Below, piece after piece: positions 47,104-55,228 of a stretch of DNA of 64,000 nt. The notes under the pieces were generated by a model, which saw only the letters and a program-made list of their open reading frames with translations, searched no databases and was not told the DNA's origin. Where the stretch lies: the NCBI RefSeq assembly GCF_001187845.1, contig NZ_CP012160.1:1054001-1118000 (forward strand). Reading direction: 5' to 3'. Source of the DNA: Octadecabacter temperatus (GTDB lineage: Bacteria > Pseudomonadota > Alphaproteobacteria > Rhodobacterales > Rhodobacteraceae). The translations under genes were made by a program, and so were the position numbers. Every line of letters starts with the position of its first letter. The first letter of the stretch is position 1.

Positions 47104-48100
47104 CGCGCGGCGCTCCTGTTCGGGCATCATAGAAACAGGCGGCGTCGTGGTTGTTGCCGACGTCATAGCGCTGCGGGTTTTCGTGTGCGCAACGGTCCAT
47201 CGCGACATCGCAACGATCACGGAACGGGCAGGCTGTCGGCGAGGCCCCAAGAATAGGAGGCTGGCCTTCGATGATTTCAAGCCTCTCTTCGCGGCCACCA
47301 GATACACGTGGGACCGTCTTTAATAGCGCACGCGTATAGGGGTGTTGTGGGTTCTTGAACAATTCGCGCGTTGGGGCTTGTTCGACGATCTGCCCACCGT
47401 ACATCACCACCACACGGTCCGCGATGCCGGCCACAACGCCAAGATCGTGGGTGATCCAAATCACCGCCATCCCGAGGCGCTCCTGAAGCTCTTTCATCAA
47501 CTCAAGAATTTGCGCTTGAATAGTCACATCAAGGGCCGTTGTCGGTTCATCCGCGACCAACACCTTTGGATCACAGGCAAGCGCAATCGCGATCATGACG
47601 CGTTGGCGCATACCGCCAGAAAACTGGTGTGGGTAATCTTTCAGACGCTGGTCCGCGTCAGGAATACCGACCAGTTCAAGCAATTCTTTTGCACGAACCG
47701 CTGCTTGTTTCTTGGTCATCCCCATATGTTTGCGCAGGGGTTCCATGATCTGCATGCCGACGTTGTAGACTGGATTTAGGGACGTCATCGGATCCTGAAA
47801 CACAAACCCGATTTTGCCGCCGCGTGTCTTGCGCAAGGTCTCGGCGTCCACTTTCAACAAGTCCTGACCGTCAAACGTAACGGTGCCGCCACGCACGTCA
47901 GCGGGCGGACTGGGCAGCAGACCCAAGAGGGACATCATGGTGACAGACTTGCCAGAACCACTCTCTCCGACAACGCCTAAAAGTTCGCCGGGTTTGAGAT
48001 CAAAGCTCACGTCATTAACGGCGTGGACTTCCCCGCCGCGAATTTTGAATACAGTCTTTAGTCCCCGTACATCGAGCACGGGTTGAGCCCCATCGGGCAT
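47096..48100 (-). CDS. Peptide-type ABC transporter ATPase (OppD/DppD type)
   Basis: The 334-residue protein has Walker [10 protein letters not shown], signature [15 protein letters not shown], Walker [13 protein letters not shown] and a C-terminal Cys-rich region ([14 protein letters not shown]). Walker A ends in Ser-Val rather than Ser-Thr, as in OppD. It is the first gene of the minus-strand importer operon, and divergent from the deacetylase gene. Confidence 0.92.
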   Translation of the reverse strand: MPDGAQPVLDVRGLKTVFKIRGGEVHAVNDVSFDLKPGELLGVVGESGSGKSVTMMSLLGLLPSPPADVRGGTVTFDGQDLLKVDAETLRKTRGGKIGFVFQDPMTSLNPVYNVGMQIMEPLRKHMGMTKKQAAVRAKELLELVGIPDADQRLKDYPHQFSGGMRQRVMIAIALACDPKVLVADEPTTALDVTIQAQILELMKELQERLGMAVIWITHDLGVVAGIADRVVVMYGGQIVEQAPTRELFKNPQHPYTRALLKTVPRVSGGREERLEIIEGQPPILGASPTACPFRDRCDVAMDRCAHENPQRYDVGNNHDAACFYDARTGAPRDV

Positions 48101-48231
48101 AGGCGACCTCCCTGTAAAAGCGGTCTAAGTATTTGTTTTTGTTGCCAGTAAGTCCCATGCGATGCATGAGCAGACCGTGCGATTGAGTTGACGTTAGCGG
48201 AAAAAAGACATCCCGCAACCCCTGATAGCAT

Positions 48232-48247
48232 TTTACCGTATGGTAAA
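48232..48247. promoter_or_regulatory. Palindrome in the divergent importer / deacetylase promoter
   Basis: TTTACC-GTAT-GGTAAA lies 132 bases upstream of the importer start and 103 bases upstream of the deacetylase start. It is the only clear palindrome in this 249-base region and a good candidate operator for control of both operons. No regulator gene sits next to it. Confidence 0.5.
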
Positions 48248-48349
48248 TTTTTATTTCCGGTGATTTATCGCGCTTGACCGCAAGGCATGCCCGTTTCACG
48301 GTCACAGTTGAAACGCGCGGCCCAATTTGCGGCCAGACTCAGGGGCACT

Positions 48350-49513
48350 ATGACAACAACACTGGACGCCAGAACACTGATGGAACGCTTGATCGCGTTT
48401 CCGACAGTCAGCCGAGACAGCAACCTCGAATTGATTGGTTTCGTCGAATCCTACTTGTCAGAACATGGCATCAATTCCACGCGTGTCCCTGATGAAACAG
48501 GGGAAAAGGCCGCGCTTTACGCCCATGTCGGACCGCAGGTTGAAGGCGCGATTGTTTTGTCCGGTCACACAGATGTTGTGCCCGTAGATGGGCAGGCATG
48601 GGACACCGACCCGTTTGAGGTCGTTGAAAAAGGGGACAAGCTTTTCGGGCGCGGAACATGCGACATGAAAGGCTTTGATGCGCTGTCGATTTGGGCTTTG
48701 GTTGAAGCGAAAAAACGTAACGTCACGCGGCCATTGCAACTCGCGCTGAGCTACGATGAAGAAGTCGGCTGTACGGGGGCGCCGGTGATGATTGATGCGA
48801 TGGTCAGTAGCGGAATGCCGCGCGCGTCTGCCGCCATCATTGGCGAGCCATCGATGATGAAGGTGGTCACGGGGCATAAGGGTGGCATTGGATTTGACGT
48901 GCACATGCGCGGATTCGAAGTGCATTCGTCGCTGATCCATACCGGCGTCAACGCGATCATGTTTGGGGCCAAGCTGATCGATTGGTGCAACGAGATGAAT
49001 GCAATTAACGCCGACAAAGCGCCGCTTGAGATTGATGCCGATTTCGTGCCGCCCTACACGACGCTTCATGTGGGCATGGTCACAGGTGGTACAGCCCACA
49101 ACATTACGGCAAAGGACTGCAATTTTGTGCTGACTTTCCGCGCTGTACCTGGGGAACCAGGCGATATGTGGGTGAAAGCGTTTGAGGATAAAGTGGCCGA
49201 GATCGAGGCCGAGATGAAGGCGATCCATCCTGACACGGGCATCGATTACACCCGCAAATTCGACGTTCCGGGGTTGAAGCCGGAAGTGGCCGGTGAAGCC
49301 GAAGAAATTGTGCGCAACCTGACAGGTGACAACGCCGTGAACGTCGTCAGTTACGGCACTGAAGCGGGGCAGTTCCAAGAACGCGGATATAGCGCTGTAA
49401 TCTGTGGACCAGGCGACATCGCACAGGCCCACCAGCCCAACGAGTTCATCACGATTGAGCAATTCAAAGCAGGAGAAGCGTTCATGGAACGCTTGCTCGA
49501 CAGCCTTGGTTAA
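48350..49513 (+). CDS. M20 family deacetylase (acetylornithine deacetylase / ArgE-like)
   Basis: The 387-residue protein has M20 metal-site motifs: SGHTDVVPV (His), GRGTCDMKGFDA (Asp), DEEVGCTGA (catalytic Glu and metal Glu), and a C-terminal His in AHQPNEFI. It removes acyl groups from N-acyl amino acids. The close similarity in layout to ArgE suggests N-acetylornithine-like substrates, but its location beside a peptide importer argues for a catabolic role. The ATG at 48350 follows AGGGG. Its last bases overlap the start of the next gene. Confidence 0.9.
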   Translation: MTTTLDARTLMERLIAFPTVSRDSNLELIGFVESYLSEHGINSTRVPDETGEKAALYAHVGPQVEGAIVLSGHTDVVPVDGQAWDTDPFEVVEKGDKLFGRGTCDMKGFDALSIWALVEAKKRNVTRPLQLALSYDEEVGCTGAPVMIDAMVSSGMPRASAAIIGEPSMMKVVTGHKGGIGFDVHMRGFEVHSSLIHTGVNAIMFGAKLIDWCNEMNAINADKAPLEIDADFVPPYTTLHVGMVTGGTAHNITAKDCNFVLTFRAVPGEPGDMWVKAFEDKVAEIEAEMKAIHPDTGIDYTRKFDVPGLKPEVAGEAEEIVRNLTGDNAVNVVSYGTEAGQFQERGYSAVICGPGDIAQAHQPNEFITIEQFKAGEAFMERLLDSLG

Positions 49514-50852
49514 GTTCCCGATCTCGGACGCCAACCCGATCGAGCACAGTGCAGCACTGCCTGAAAGAGTGGATGTCGTTATTATCGGTGGCGGTATTAT
49601 CGGCGTATCCGCTGCGATTTATCTGAACAGGCTTGGACAACGCGTTGTGCTACTTGAAAAGGGGCGCATCGCAGGCGAGCAGTCCAGCCGCAATTGGGGT
49701 TGGATTCGCCAGCAAGGGCGTGATCCAGATGAGCTGCCAATCATGGTAGAGGCAAGCCGCTTGTGGCGTGAACTTTCCGCGCAAACAGGTGACACCATCG
49801 GGCTGGTTCAAGGCGGGCTGACCTACATGGCCCAAGACGACGCCGAATATGAAAAGTTCGCGGCGTGGATGCCCCATGCGAAAGCAAACGGCGTTGATAG
49901 CCGAATGCTGAACCGTTCGGAGCTGGCCGATCTGATCCCCGATGCCAAATGCAACTGGGCAGGGGGTATCTACACCGCAAGCGATATGCGGGCTGAACCT
50001 TGGGTGGCCGTTCCAACCCTCGCGCGGTTGGCGGTGTCCGAGGGGGTGACGATCCTTGAAGGTTGCGCGGCCCGTGGGGTTGAGACCTCAGCGGGACAGA
50101 TCACGGCTGTGGTTAGCGAACAAGGAACGATCAACACGCCACAAGTTGTTGTTGCAGGCGGGGCGTGGTCGTCGCTGTTCTTGCGAAACGCGGGTGTGAA
50201 CGTTCCGCAATTGTCTGTGCGTGCCAGCGTAGTCGCCGTGGACGGTGCGCCAATGACATACCAAGGCGGTGGCGCGGATTCGAAAATCGCATTCCGAACC
50301 CGTGCAGATGGTGGCTATTCACTCGCCGCAGGTGAATTTCATGAGTTCTTCATCGGCCCAGACGCATTCAGGGCGTTTGGCAAATACCTTACCCAGATAA
50401 AACACGACCCGTTCGGCACGCGCTATTTTCCCGCAGCACCCAAAGGCTATCCCGATGCCTGGGGCACGCCGCGGCGCTGGGCACTGGATGAACAATCCCC
50501 GTTTGAGCGGATGCGCGTTTTGAACCCCAAACCGAATGCGAAAAAATGTGCGTCGCTCGTCAGTGACTTTGCCGAACTGTTCCCCAACCTCGGTCCGATC
50601 AAAGCCAAGGCCGCTTGGGCGGGGATGATTGACACGATGCCGGACCTTGTCCCTGTGGTTGACCGCGTTGAAAACGTCGGTGGCTTGACGATCGCGACGG
50701 GCATGAGCGGGCACGGTTTTGGAATTGGCCCTGCCATCGGGCGCATTCTGGCAGATGTCGTGACAGGAAAAGACGCGGGTTATGATTTGTCCCGCTTCCG
50801 GATTTCGCGGTTTTCGGATGGATCAAAAATTGTGCTGGGGCCCGCTATCTAG
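49506..50852 (+). CDS. FAD-dependent amine oxidoreductase (DadA-like)
   Basis: The 448-residue protein has a Rossmann FAD site (VVIIGGGIIGVSAAIYLNRLG), the following Glu-containing strand (VVLLEKG), GEQSSRNWGWIRQQGRD and a C-terminal TGMSGHGFGIGPAIGRILAD. It belongs to the DAO family that oxidises D-amino acids, sarcosine or other secondary amines. The best start is the TTG at 49506, which overlaps the deacetylase stop by eight bases; it gives the expected N-terminus before the FAD site. No ATG fits. It probably oxidises the amine freed by the neighbouring deacylases. Confidence 0.88.
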   Translation: MVKFPISDANPIEHSAALPERVDVVIIGGGIIGVSAAIYLNRLGQRVVLLEKGRIAGEQSSRNWGWIRQQGRDPDELPIMVEASRLWRELSAQTGDTIGLVQGGLTYMAQDDAEYEKFAAWMPHAKANGVDSRMLNRSELADLIPDAKCNWAGGIYTASDMRAEPWVAVPTLARLAVSEGVTILEGCAARGVETSAGQITAVVSEQGTINTPQVVVAGGAWSSLFLRNAGVNVPQLSVRASVVAVDGAPMTYQGGGADSKIAFRTRADGGYSLAAGEFHEFFIGPDAFRAFGKYLTQIKHDPFGTRYFPAAPKGYPDAWGTPRRWALDEQSPFERMRVLNPKPNAKKCASLVSDFAELFPNLGPIKAKAAWAGMIDTMPDLVPVVDRVENVGGLTIATGMSGHGFGIGPAIGRILADVVTGKDAGYDLSRFRISRFSDGSKIVLGPAI

Positions 50853-50879
50853 CGGAAACGGTGCGCGTTCGGACACGTC

Positions 50880-50912
50880 GCTTGAGTATTTAAGAGCCAA
50901 AGAAGCGATAGG
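50880..50912 (+). repeat. Dispersed intergenic element, copy C
   Basis: GCTTGAGTATTTAAGAGCC followed by AAAGAAGCGATAG closely matches copy D (minus strand, 7986-8013). It lies between the FAD oxidoreductase and the M20D amidohydrolase. Confidence 0.55.
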
Positions 50913-50972
50913 GGGGCTTGCTGAACGGCGAGCCGAAGATCAAGCTAAGGTCAATTCATTTGGAGAAAAGAC

Positions 50973-52136
50973 ATGCCAGTTAAGAACCGATTTGCCGAAT
51001 TGCTGCCAGAGATCACAGAGTGGCGCCGCGATTTGCACGAAAACCCTGAGATCTTGTTTGAGACGCACCGCACCAGCGCGATTGTGGCTGAGAAGCTCAA
51101 GGCATTTGGCTGCGATGAGATCGTGACAGGTATCGGGCGCACGGGTGTTGTGGCTGTTATCAAAGGGAAATCTGACGCATCTGGCAAAGTGATCGGGCTT
51201 CGCGCGGATATGGATGCACTACCGATCCATGAGCAAACTGGCCTTGAATACGCATCTAAAACCGATGGCGCGATGCATGCCTGTGGCCATGACGGGCATA
51301 CGGCGATGTTGCTTGGCGCGGTCAAGTATCTTTCTGAAACACGCAATTTCGACGGCACCGTTGTGGTGATTTTCCAGCCCGCAGAAGAAGGCGGCGGCGG
51401 CGGTAAGGAAATGTGCGATGACGGCATGATGGAACGTTTCGGAATTCAAGAAGTCTACGGCATGCACAACTGGCCGGGTAAGCCAGTTGGCTCTTTTGCA
51501 ATCCGCCCCGGTGCGTTTTTTGCTGCGACCGACACGTTTGAAATCACGTTTGAGGGGGTAGGCGGCCATGCGGCTAAGCCGAACGAAACGGTGGATACGC
51601 TGGTCATGGCGTCCCAAGCGGTGATGACATTGCAGACGATTGCCAGCCGCAATGCCGACCCCGTTGATCAGATTGTAGTGTCGGTGACATCAATTGAATC
51701 GTCTTCAAAGGCGTTCAATGTGATCCCGCAGCGGGTCACGATCCGTGGTACTGTGCGCACGCTGAGCAAGGACATGCGTGCGCTGGCTGAGAAGCGCGTC
51801 ACCGAGATTTGCGATGGCACCGCGGCGACATTTGGGGGCAGTGCGGATGTGAACTATATTCTCGGCTATCCGGTCATGGTGAATTCCGAAGACCAGACAG
51901 CGTTTGCCGCCGAAGTTGCCGCGTCTGTTTCAGGCGATTGCGATGATGCGCCGCTTGTGATGGGCGGGGAAGACTTTGCGTTCATGCTTGAAGAACGTCC
52001 CGGCGCATACATTCTGGTCGGCAATGGCGACACGGCGATGGTTCACCACCCTGAATACAACTTCAACGACGAAGCAATTCCGGCAGGGTGTAGCTGGTGG
52101 GCGGAGATCGTGGAGCAGCGGATGCCTGCTGGCTAA
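50973..52136 (+). CDS. M20D amidohydrolase (hippurate hydrolase / aminoacylase type)
   Basis: The 387-residue protein has the M20D motifs MHACGHDGHTAMLLGA, FQPAEEGGGGG and GMHNWPGKPVGSFAI, and the dimerisation domain near residues 185-300. The Cys and His in ACGHDGH and the Glu pair in PAEEG are the metal ligands and the catalytic base. It hydrolyses N-acyl or N-aroyl amino acids. It is the third plus-strand gene after the divergent importer. Its stop shares four bases with the convergent membrane-protein gene. Confidence 0.92.
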   Translation: MPVKNRFAELLPEITEWRRDLHENPEILFETHRTSAIVAEKLKAFGCDEIVTGIGRTGVVAVIKGKSDASGKVIGLRADMDALPIHEQTGLEYASKTDGAMHACGHDGHTAMLLGAVKYLSETRNFDGTVVVIFQPAEEGGGGGKEMCDDGMMERFGIQEVYGMHNWPGKPVGSFAIRPGAFFAATDTFEITFEGVGGHAAKPNETVDTLVMASQAVMTLQTIASRNADPVDQIVVSVTSIESSSKAFNVIPQRVTIRGTVRTLSKDMRALAEKRVTEICDGTAATFGGSADVNYILGYPVMVNSEDQTAFAAEVAASVSGDCDDAPLVMGGEDFAFMLEERPGAYILVGNGDTAMVHHPEYNFNDEAIPAGCSWWAEIVEQRMPAG

Positions 52137-52606
52137 ACCAGCTTTCGGCGAAGTGCACCGGTGATTGTGTCGATGCCGAACAATCCGATGGCTATCGCGA
52201 ACGGCGTTACGACAGGGTGGAAAAACAGTTCGAGGAAGGCTTCGAACGGCCCCCACGTCGCGCCGTAATCAATCTGAAACGCGAAGGCGATGCTTTCCGC
52301 ACCTGTCCAGAACCCGATCAACCAGCAGACCAAAAGTCCTGGAATATTAAACCGTTGCGGGGCGAAGCTGCTCCAAAAGAAGGCGAGCGGGAAGGTGACA
52401 ACAATGGATGTCAGGCCAAGAAGAAAGAAGTCGCCGTAAGTCACGTTAACACTTGGCGTGAGCGGGAGGCGGCCACCATCGAGATAGCCTTCAACCATGC
52501 CAAAAGACCACACGCCGTGAAGGGACACCAAGACCCAGCACCAAATTGAAACAACGAAAGCTAAAAGCGCTGCCCATAACGCACGACGAAACAAAGTATT
52601 AGCCAC
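52133..52606 (-). CDS. Four-helix membrane protein
   Basis: The 157-residue product has four membrane segments ([76 protein letters not shown]). I recognise no family. Its start overlaps the moaA stop by eight bases, so it is the second gene in an operon with moaA. Any role in molybdenum cofactor metabolism is conjecture. Confidence 0.75.
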   Translation of the reverse strand: MANTLFRRALWAALLAFVVSIWCWVLVSLHGVWSFGMVEGYLDGGRLPLTPSVNVTYGDFFLLGLTSIVVTFPLAFFWSSFAPQRFNIPGLLVCWLIGFWTGAESIAFAFQIDYGATWGPFEAFLELFFHPVVTPFAIAIGLFGIDTITGALRRKLV

Positions 52607-53603
52607 CTGTGTGGCTCATATGGCGGGACACTTGGCCGTCAACGGATTGGCGCGAATAGTCGAAATCATGGCCCTTCGGTTTCAGCCCAATAGCCGCGCG
52701 AATGGCCGTTTCTAGATGTGCATCATCCTCGCTGGCGCGCAACGGTGCGCGTAGATCGGAATGCCCTTCTTGGCCCAAACACGTATAGATTTCACCGGTG
52801 CAGGTGATGCGCACACGGTTGCAGCTTTCGCAGAAATTATGGCTCATCGGGGTGATGAGGCCGATTTTCTGGCCGGTTTCTTCAAGGCGGATGTAGCGTG
52901 CAGGTCCACCCGTGGTTTCCGCTAGATCAGTTACAGTAAACCGTTCTTCAAGACGTGCACGCAAGTCTTTGAGCGACCAGTATTGCGTGATGCGGTCCTC
53001 ATTTCCGATATCACCCATCGGCATGACTTCGATAAATGTCAGATCGATATCACGTTCTGCGCACCAAGCTTGCATGGTGAACAGCTCGGACTCGTTGAAA
53101 TCCGCGAGAGCCACGGCGTTGATCTTGACGCGCAAACCAGCACGTTGGGCTGCGTCAATGCCGCGCATGACTTGGGGCAGGCGGCCCCAACGGGTGATCT
53201 TCGCGAATTTGTCGTCGTCCAGCGTATCCAGCGAAACGTTGATGCGGCGCACGCCAGCGGCGTATAAATCGTCGGCATATTTCTCAAGCTGGGAACCGTT
53301 GGTGGTCAGCGTTAGCTCTTTCAACGCGCCACTATCAAGGTGACGGGTCATCGCATCAAAGAACGTCATGATGCCGCGACGCACCAAAGGCTCACCGCCA
53401 GTTATTCTAAGTTTTTCAACGCCTAATCGAACGAAGCTCGAGCACAGTCTGTCGAGTTCTTCTAGTGTCAGAAGGTCCTTCTTGGGAAGGAAGGTCATGT
53501 TTTCAGACATGCAATAAACGCAGCGAAAATCACAGCGATCGGTCACCGAAACCCGAAGGTAAGTGATGGCACGTTGAAAGGGGTCAATGAGGCGTTGTTC
53601 CAT
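52599..53603 (-). CDS. moaA: GTP 3',8-cyclase MoaA
   Basis: The 334-residue radical SAM protein has the N-terminal cluster motif CVYCMSE (CxxxCxxC with the preceding Cys in DFRC), the glycine motif RITGGEPL, the C-terminal cluster Cys in [11 protein letters not shown] and the conserved Gly-Gly C-terminus (SHTGG). It starts molybdenum cofactor synthesis by converting GTP to 3',8-cyclo-GTP. The Gly-Gly end shows that the reading frame is complete. Confidence 0.96.
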   Translation of the reverse strand: MEQRLIDPFQRAITYLRVSVTDRCDFRCVYCMSENMTFLPKKDLLTLEELDRLCSSFVRLGVEKLRITGGEPLVRRGIMTFFDAMTRHLDSGALKELTLTTNGSQLEKYADDLYAAGVRRINVSLDTLDDDKFAKITRWGRLPQVMRGIDAAQRAGLRVKINAVALADFNESELFTMQAWCAERDIDLTFIEVMPMGDIGNEDRITQYWSLKDLRARLEERFTVTDLAETTGGPARYIRLEETGQKIGLITPMSHNFCESCNRVRITCTGEIYTCLGQEGHSDLRAPLRASEDDAHLETAIRAAIGLKPKGHDFDYSRQSVDGQVSRHMSHTGG

Positions 53604-53698
53604 GCGTTGAACGTTAGCACGCGCAACAGGCCGCGCAAGGGAATTACGCGGCCAATTCCCCCTCGACAGTGGCGGGGGCCAACCGTAGGTTTGGCGTC

Positions 53699-54250
53699 AT
53701 GAAATACGTTATTACGATTGCCGCCCTTGCTGGGCTGACGGCCTGTGCTGAGGGGTCTTTTCTTGGTGGGATGCAAAACACTGATCCTGCTGTTGTGGTA
53801 CCTGTTGCTGTCACGGTTGAGGGGCCGGATTTGTCCCCATCCCGCGGTGAAGCCTTTGCGCCGCCGGTACGTCCTACCCTCGACAGAACGCAGACGCGGC
53901 CTGATTTACCGCCGCCACCACCACCAACGGCCCGAACGGTTGAGCAATTTGACACGACGACGGCCGAAGATCGCGCCGCAGCAGTTGCGCCGCCCGCTAG
54001 CGGGGAACGTCGTCTCGGGACAACCATAGCAAGTCTAGGCAGCCCGACAGATCCAGGAATTTGGTTCAAAACACCGCTGGTAAGCGAGGTCACGCAAGGC
54101 CGCGTCGACTACAATGGCAAGTCGGTAAACGTTGAGCTACGCCCAAGCGGGGGCGCGGCAGGGTCTGGTAGCCAGATATCACTGGCCGCGATGCGCCTGA
54201 TTGAAGCGCCGCTTACCGGACTTCCCGAAGTGACAGTCTATGCAAACTAG
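53699..54250 (+). CDS. Lipoprotein of unknown function
   Basis: The 183-residue product has a lipobox (AALAGLTAC, Cys16), a Pro-rich linker (RPDLPPPPPPTARTV) and a C-terminal globular part (GTTIASLGSPTDPGIWFKTPL ... ISLAAMRLIEAPLTGLPEVTVY). Relatives in alphaproteobacteria are sometimes labelled D-galactarate dehydratase, but nothing in the sequence supports an enzyme. It precedes the YihY-type gene by nine bases. Confidence 0.8.
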   Translation: MKYVITIAALAGLTACAEGSFLGGMQNTDPAVVVPVAVTVEGPDLSPSRGEAFAPPVRPTLDRTQTRPDLPPPPPPTARTVEQFDTTTAEDRAAAVAPPASGERRLGTTIASLGSPTDPGIWFKTPLVSEVTQGRVDYNGKSVNVELRPSGGAAGSGSQISLAAMRLIEAPLTGLPEVTVYAN

Positions 54251-54259
54251 GGGGTCTTG

Positions 54260-55087
54260 ATGGCGTGGCGGACGGCATACGATGTTTCACGTCAAGTCAT
54301 TGATGATCTTGGAGAAAAGAACGCCAGCCTGATCGCGGCTGGCGTTGCGTTTTATGCACTATTTGCGATTTTCCCCGGCATCGCAGCGACGATTTCTCTG
54401 TTTGGCCTTTTCGCGGATCCCTTCGTCGTCGAGGCGCAATTGGACATCATGCAGGGGATAATGCCGACTGGGGTTTTTACGCTTTTCGAGACACAGGTTG
54501 ATCGACTTTTGAGTGCAAGAACGACGACCCTTGGTCTGACAACATTGATCTCAATTGGGTTGGCGCTTTGGTCTGCGCGCACGGGTGTTGCGGCCTTAAT
54601 TCGTGGGCTTAACGCGATTTTTGAGCGCCCTAATCGCGGCAGTATTCGCCATGTTTTGGTGGCGCTGTTGCTGACCTTTTGTCTGGTCGGGATCGCGATT
54701 GTCGCCTTGTTGATGCTTGTCGTTGCGCCTATCGCCCTTGCGGTTATTCCATTCAAAACGGATACAGGCGTACTGCTTGAAACCATCCGCTGGATCGTTG
54801 CGATATCGGTACTTTTTGTGGGGCTCGGTGTCTTGTACCGCTACGGCCCCAATCGCCGTTTTTCACGGCTCGGTTGGATCACTCCGGGTGCGTTTATCGT
54901 TGTGGCAGTTTGGCTTGGAATGTCGGCTATGTTCACGGTTTATGTAGCTAATTTCGGCACTTACAACGAGGTCTATGGCTCGCTTGGGGCGGTCATTGCA
55001 CTGTTGTTTTGGTTCTACCTAAGCGCGTACCTGATCCTTGCTGGAGGGGCGGTAAATGTTGCCTTGGATCGCCGTAAGCCATTGTGA
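54260..55087 (+). CDS. YihY/BrkB family membrane protein
   Basis: The 275-residue protein has six hydrophobic segments and the family features: DLGEKNASLIAAGVAFYALFAIFP near the start and YGSLGAVIALLFWFYLSAYLILAGG near the end. The function of the family is unresolved (it was once called ribonuclease BN in error). A strong AGGGGG site precedes the ATG at 54260. Confidence 0.9.
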   Translation: MAWRTAYDVSRQVIDDLGEKNASLIAAGVAFYALFAIFPGIAATISLFGLFADPFVVEAQLDIMQGIMPTGVFTLFETQVDRLLSARTTTLGLTTLISIGLALWSARTGVAALIRGLNAIFERPNRGSIRHVLVALLLTFCLVGIAIVALLMLVVAPIALAVIPFKTDTGVLLETIRWIVAISVLFVGLGVLYRYGPNRRFSRLGWITPGAFIVVAVWLGMSAMFTVYVANFGTYNEVYGSLGAVIALLFWFYLSAYLILAGGAVNVALDRRKPL

Positions 55088-55228
55088 AACAATGTGAAAT
55101 ATTTAAAATGTGGCATGATTGAGACGGATTAAAATTCCCCCTAGAAATTGTGGATAAATCAACATATGGTATCTGCAATGATAAAAGCGGCGTAAAAAAT
55201 GCCGTGATAATGAGGCGGAGTGAGTACC
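55088..55228 (+). promoter_or_regulatory. AT-rich upstream region of the adhesin operon
   Basis: This 141-base region is clearly richer in A and T than its neighbours (runs such as TATTTAAAATG and GGATTAAAATT) and ends in GGCGGAG nine bases before the adhesin ATG. It is the only place for the promoter of the adhesin and secretion genes. I cannot define -35 and -10 boxes with confidence. Confidence 0.5.

Noticed and set aside
48458..49534. Open frame of 358 codons antisense to the M20 deacetylase
   Set aside because: The plus-strand protein has all M20 metal motifs; the antisense product has no domain and no ribosome site.
53699..54250. Annotation as D-galactarate dehydratase
   Set aside because: The product is a 183-residue lipoprotein with a Pro-rich linker; it is far too short and has none of the enzyme's motifs.
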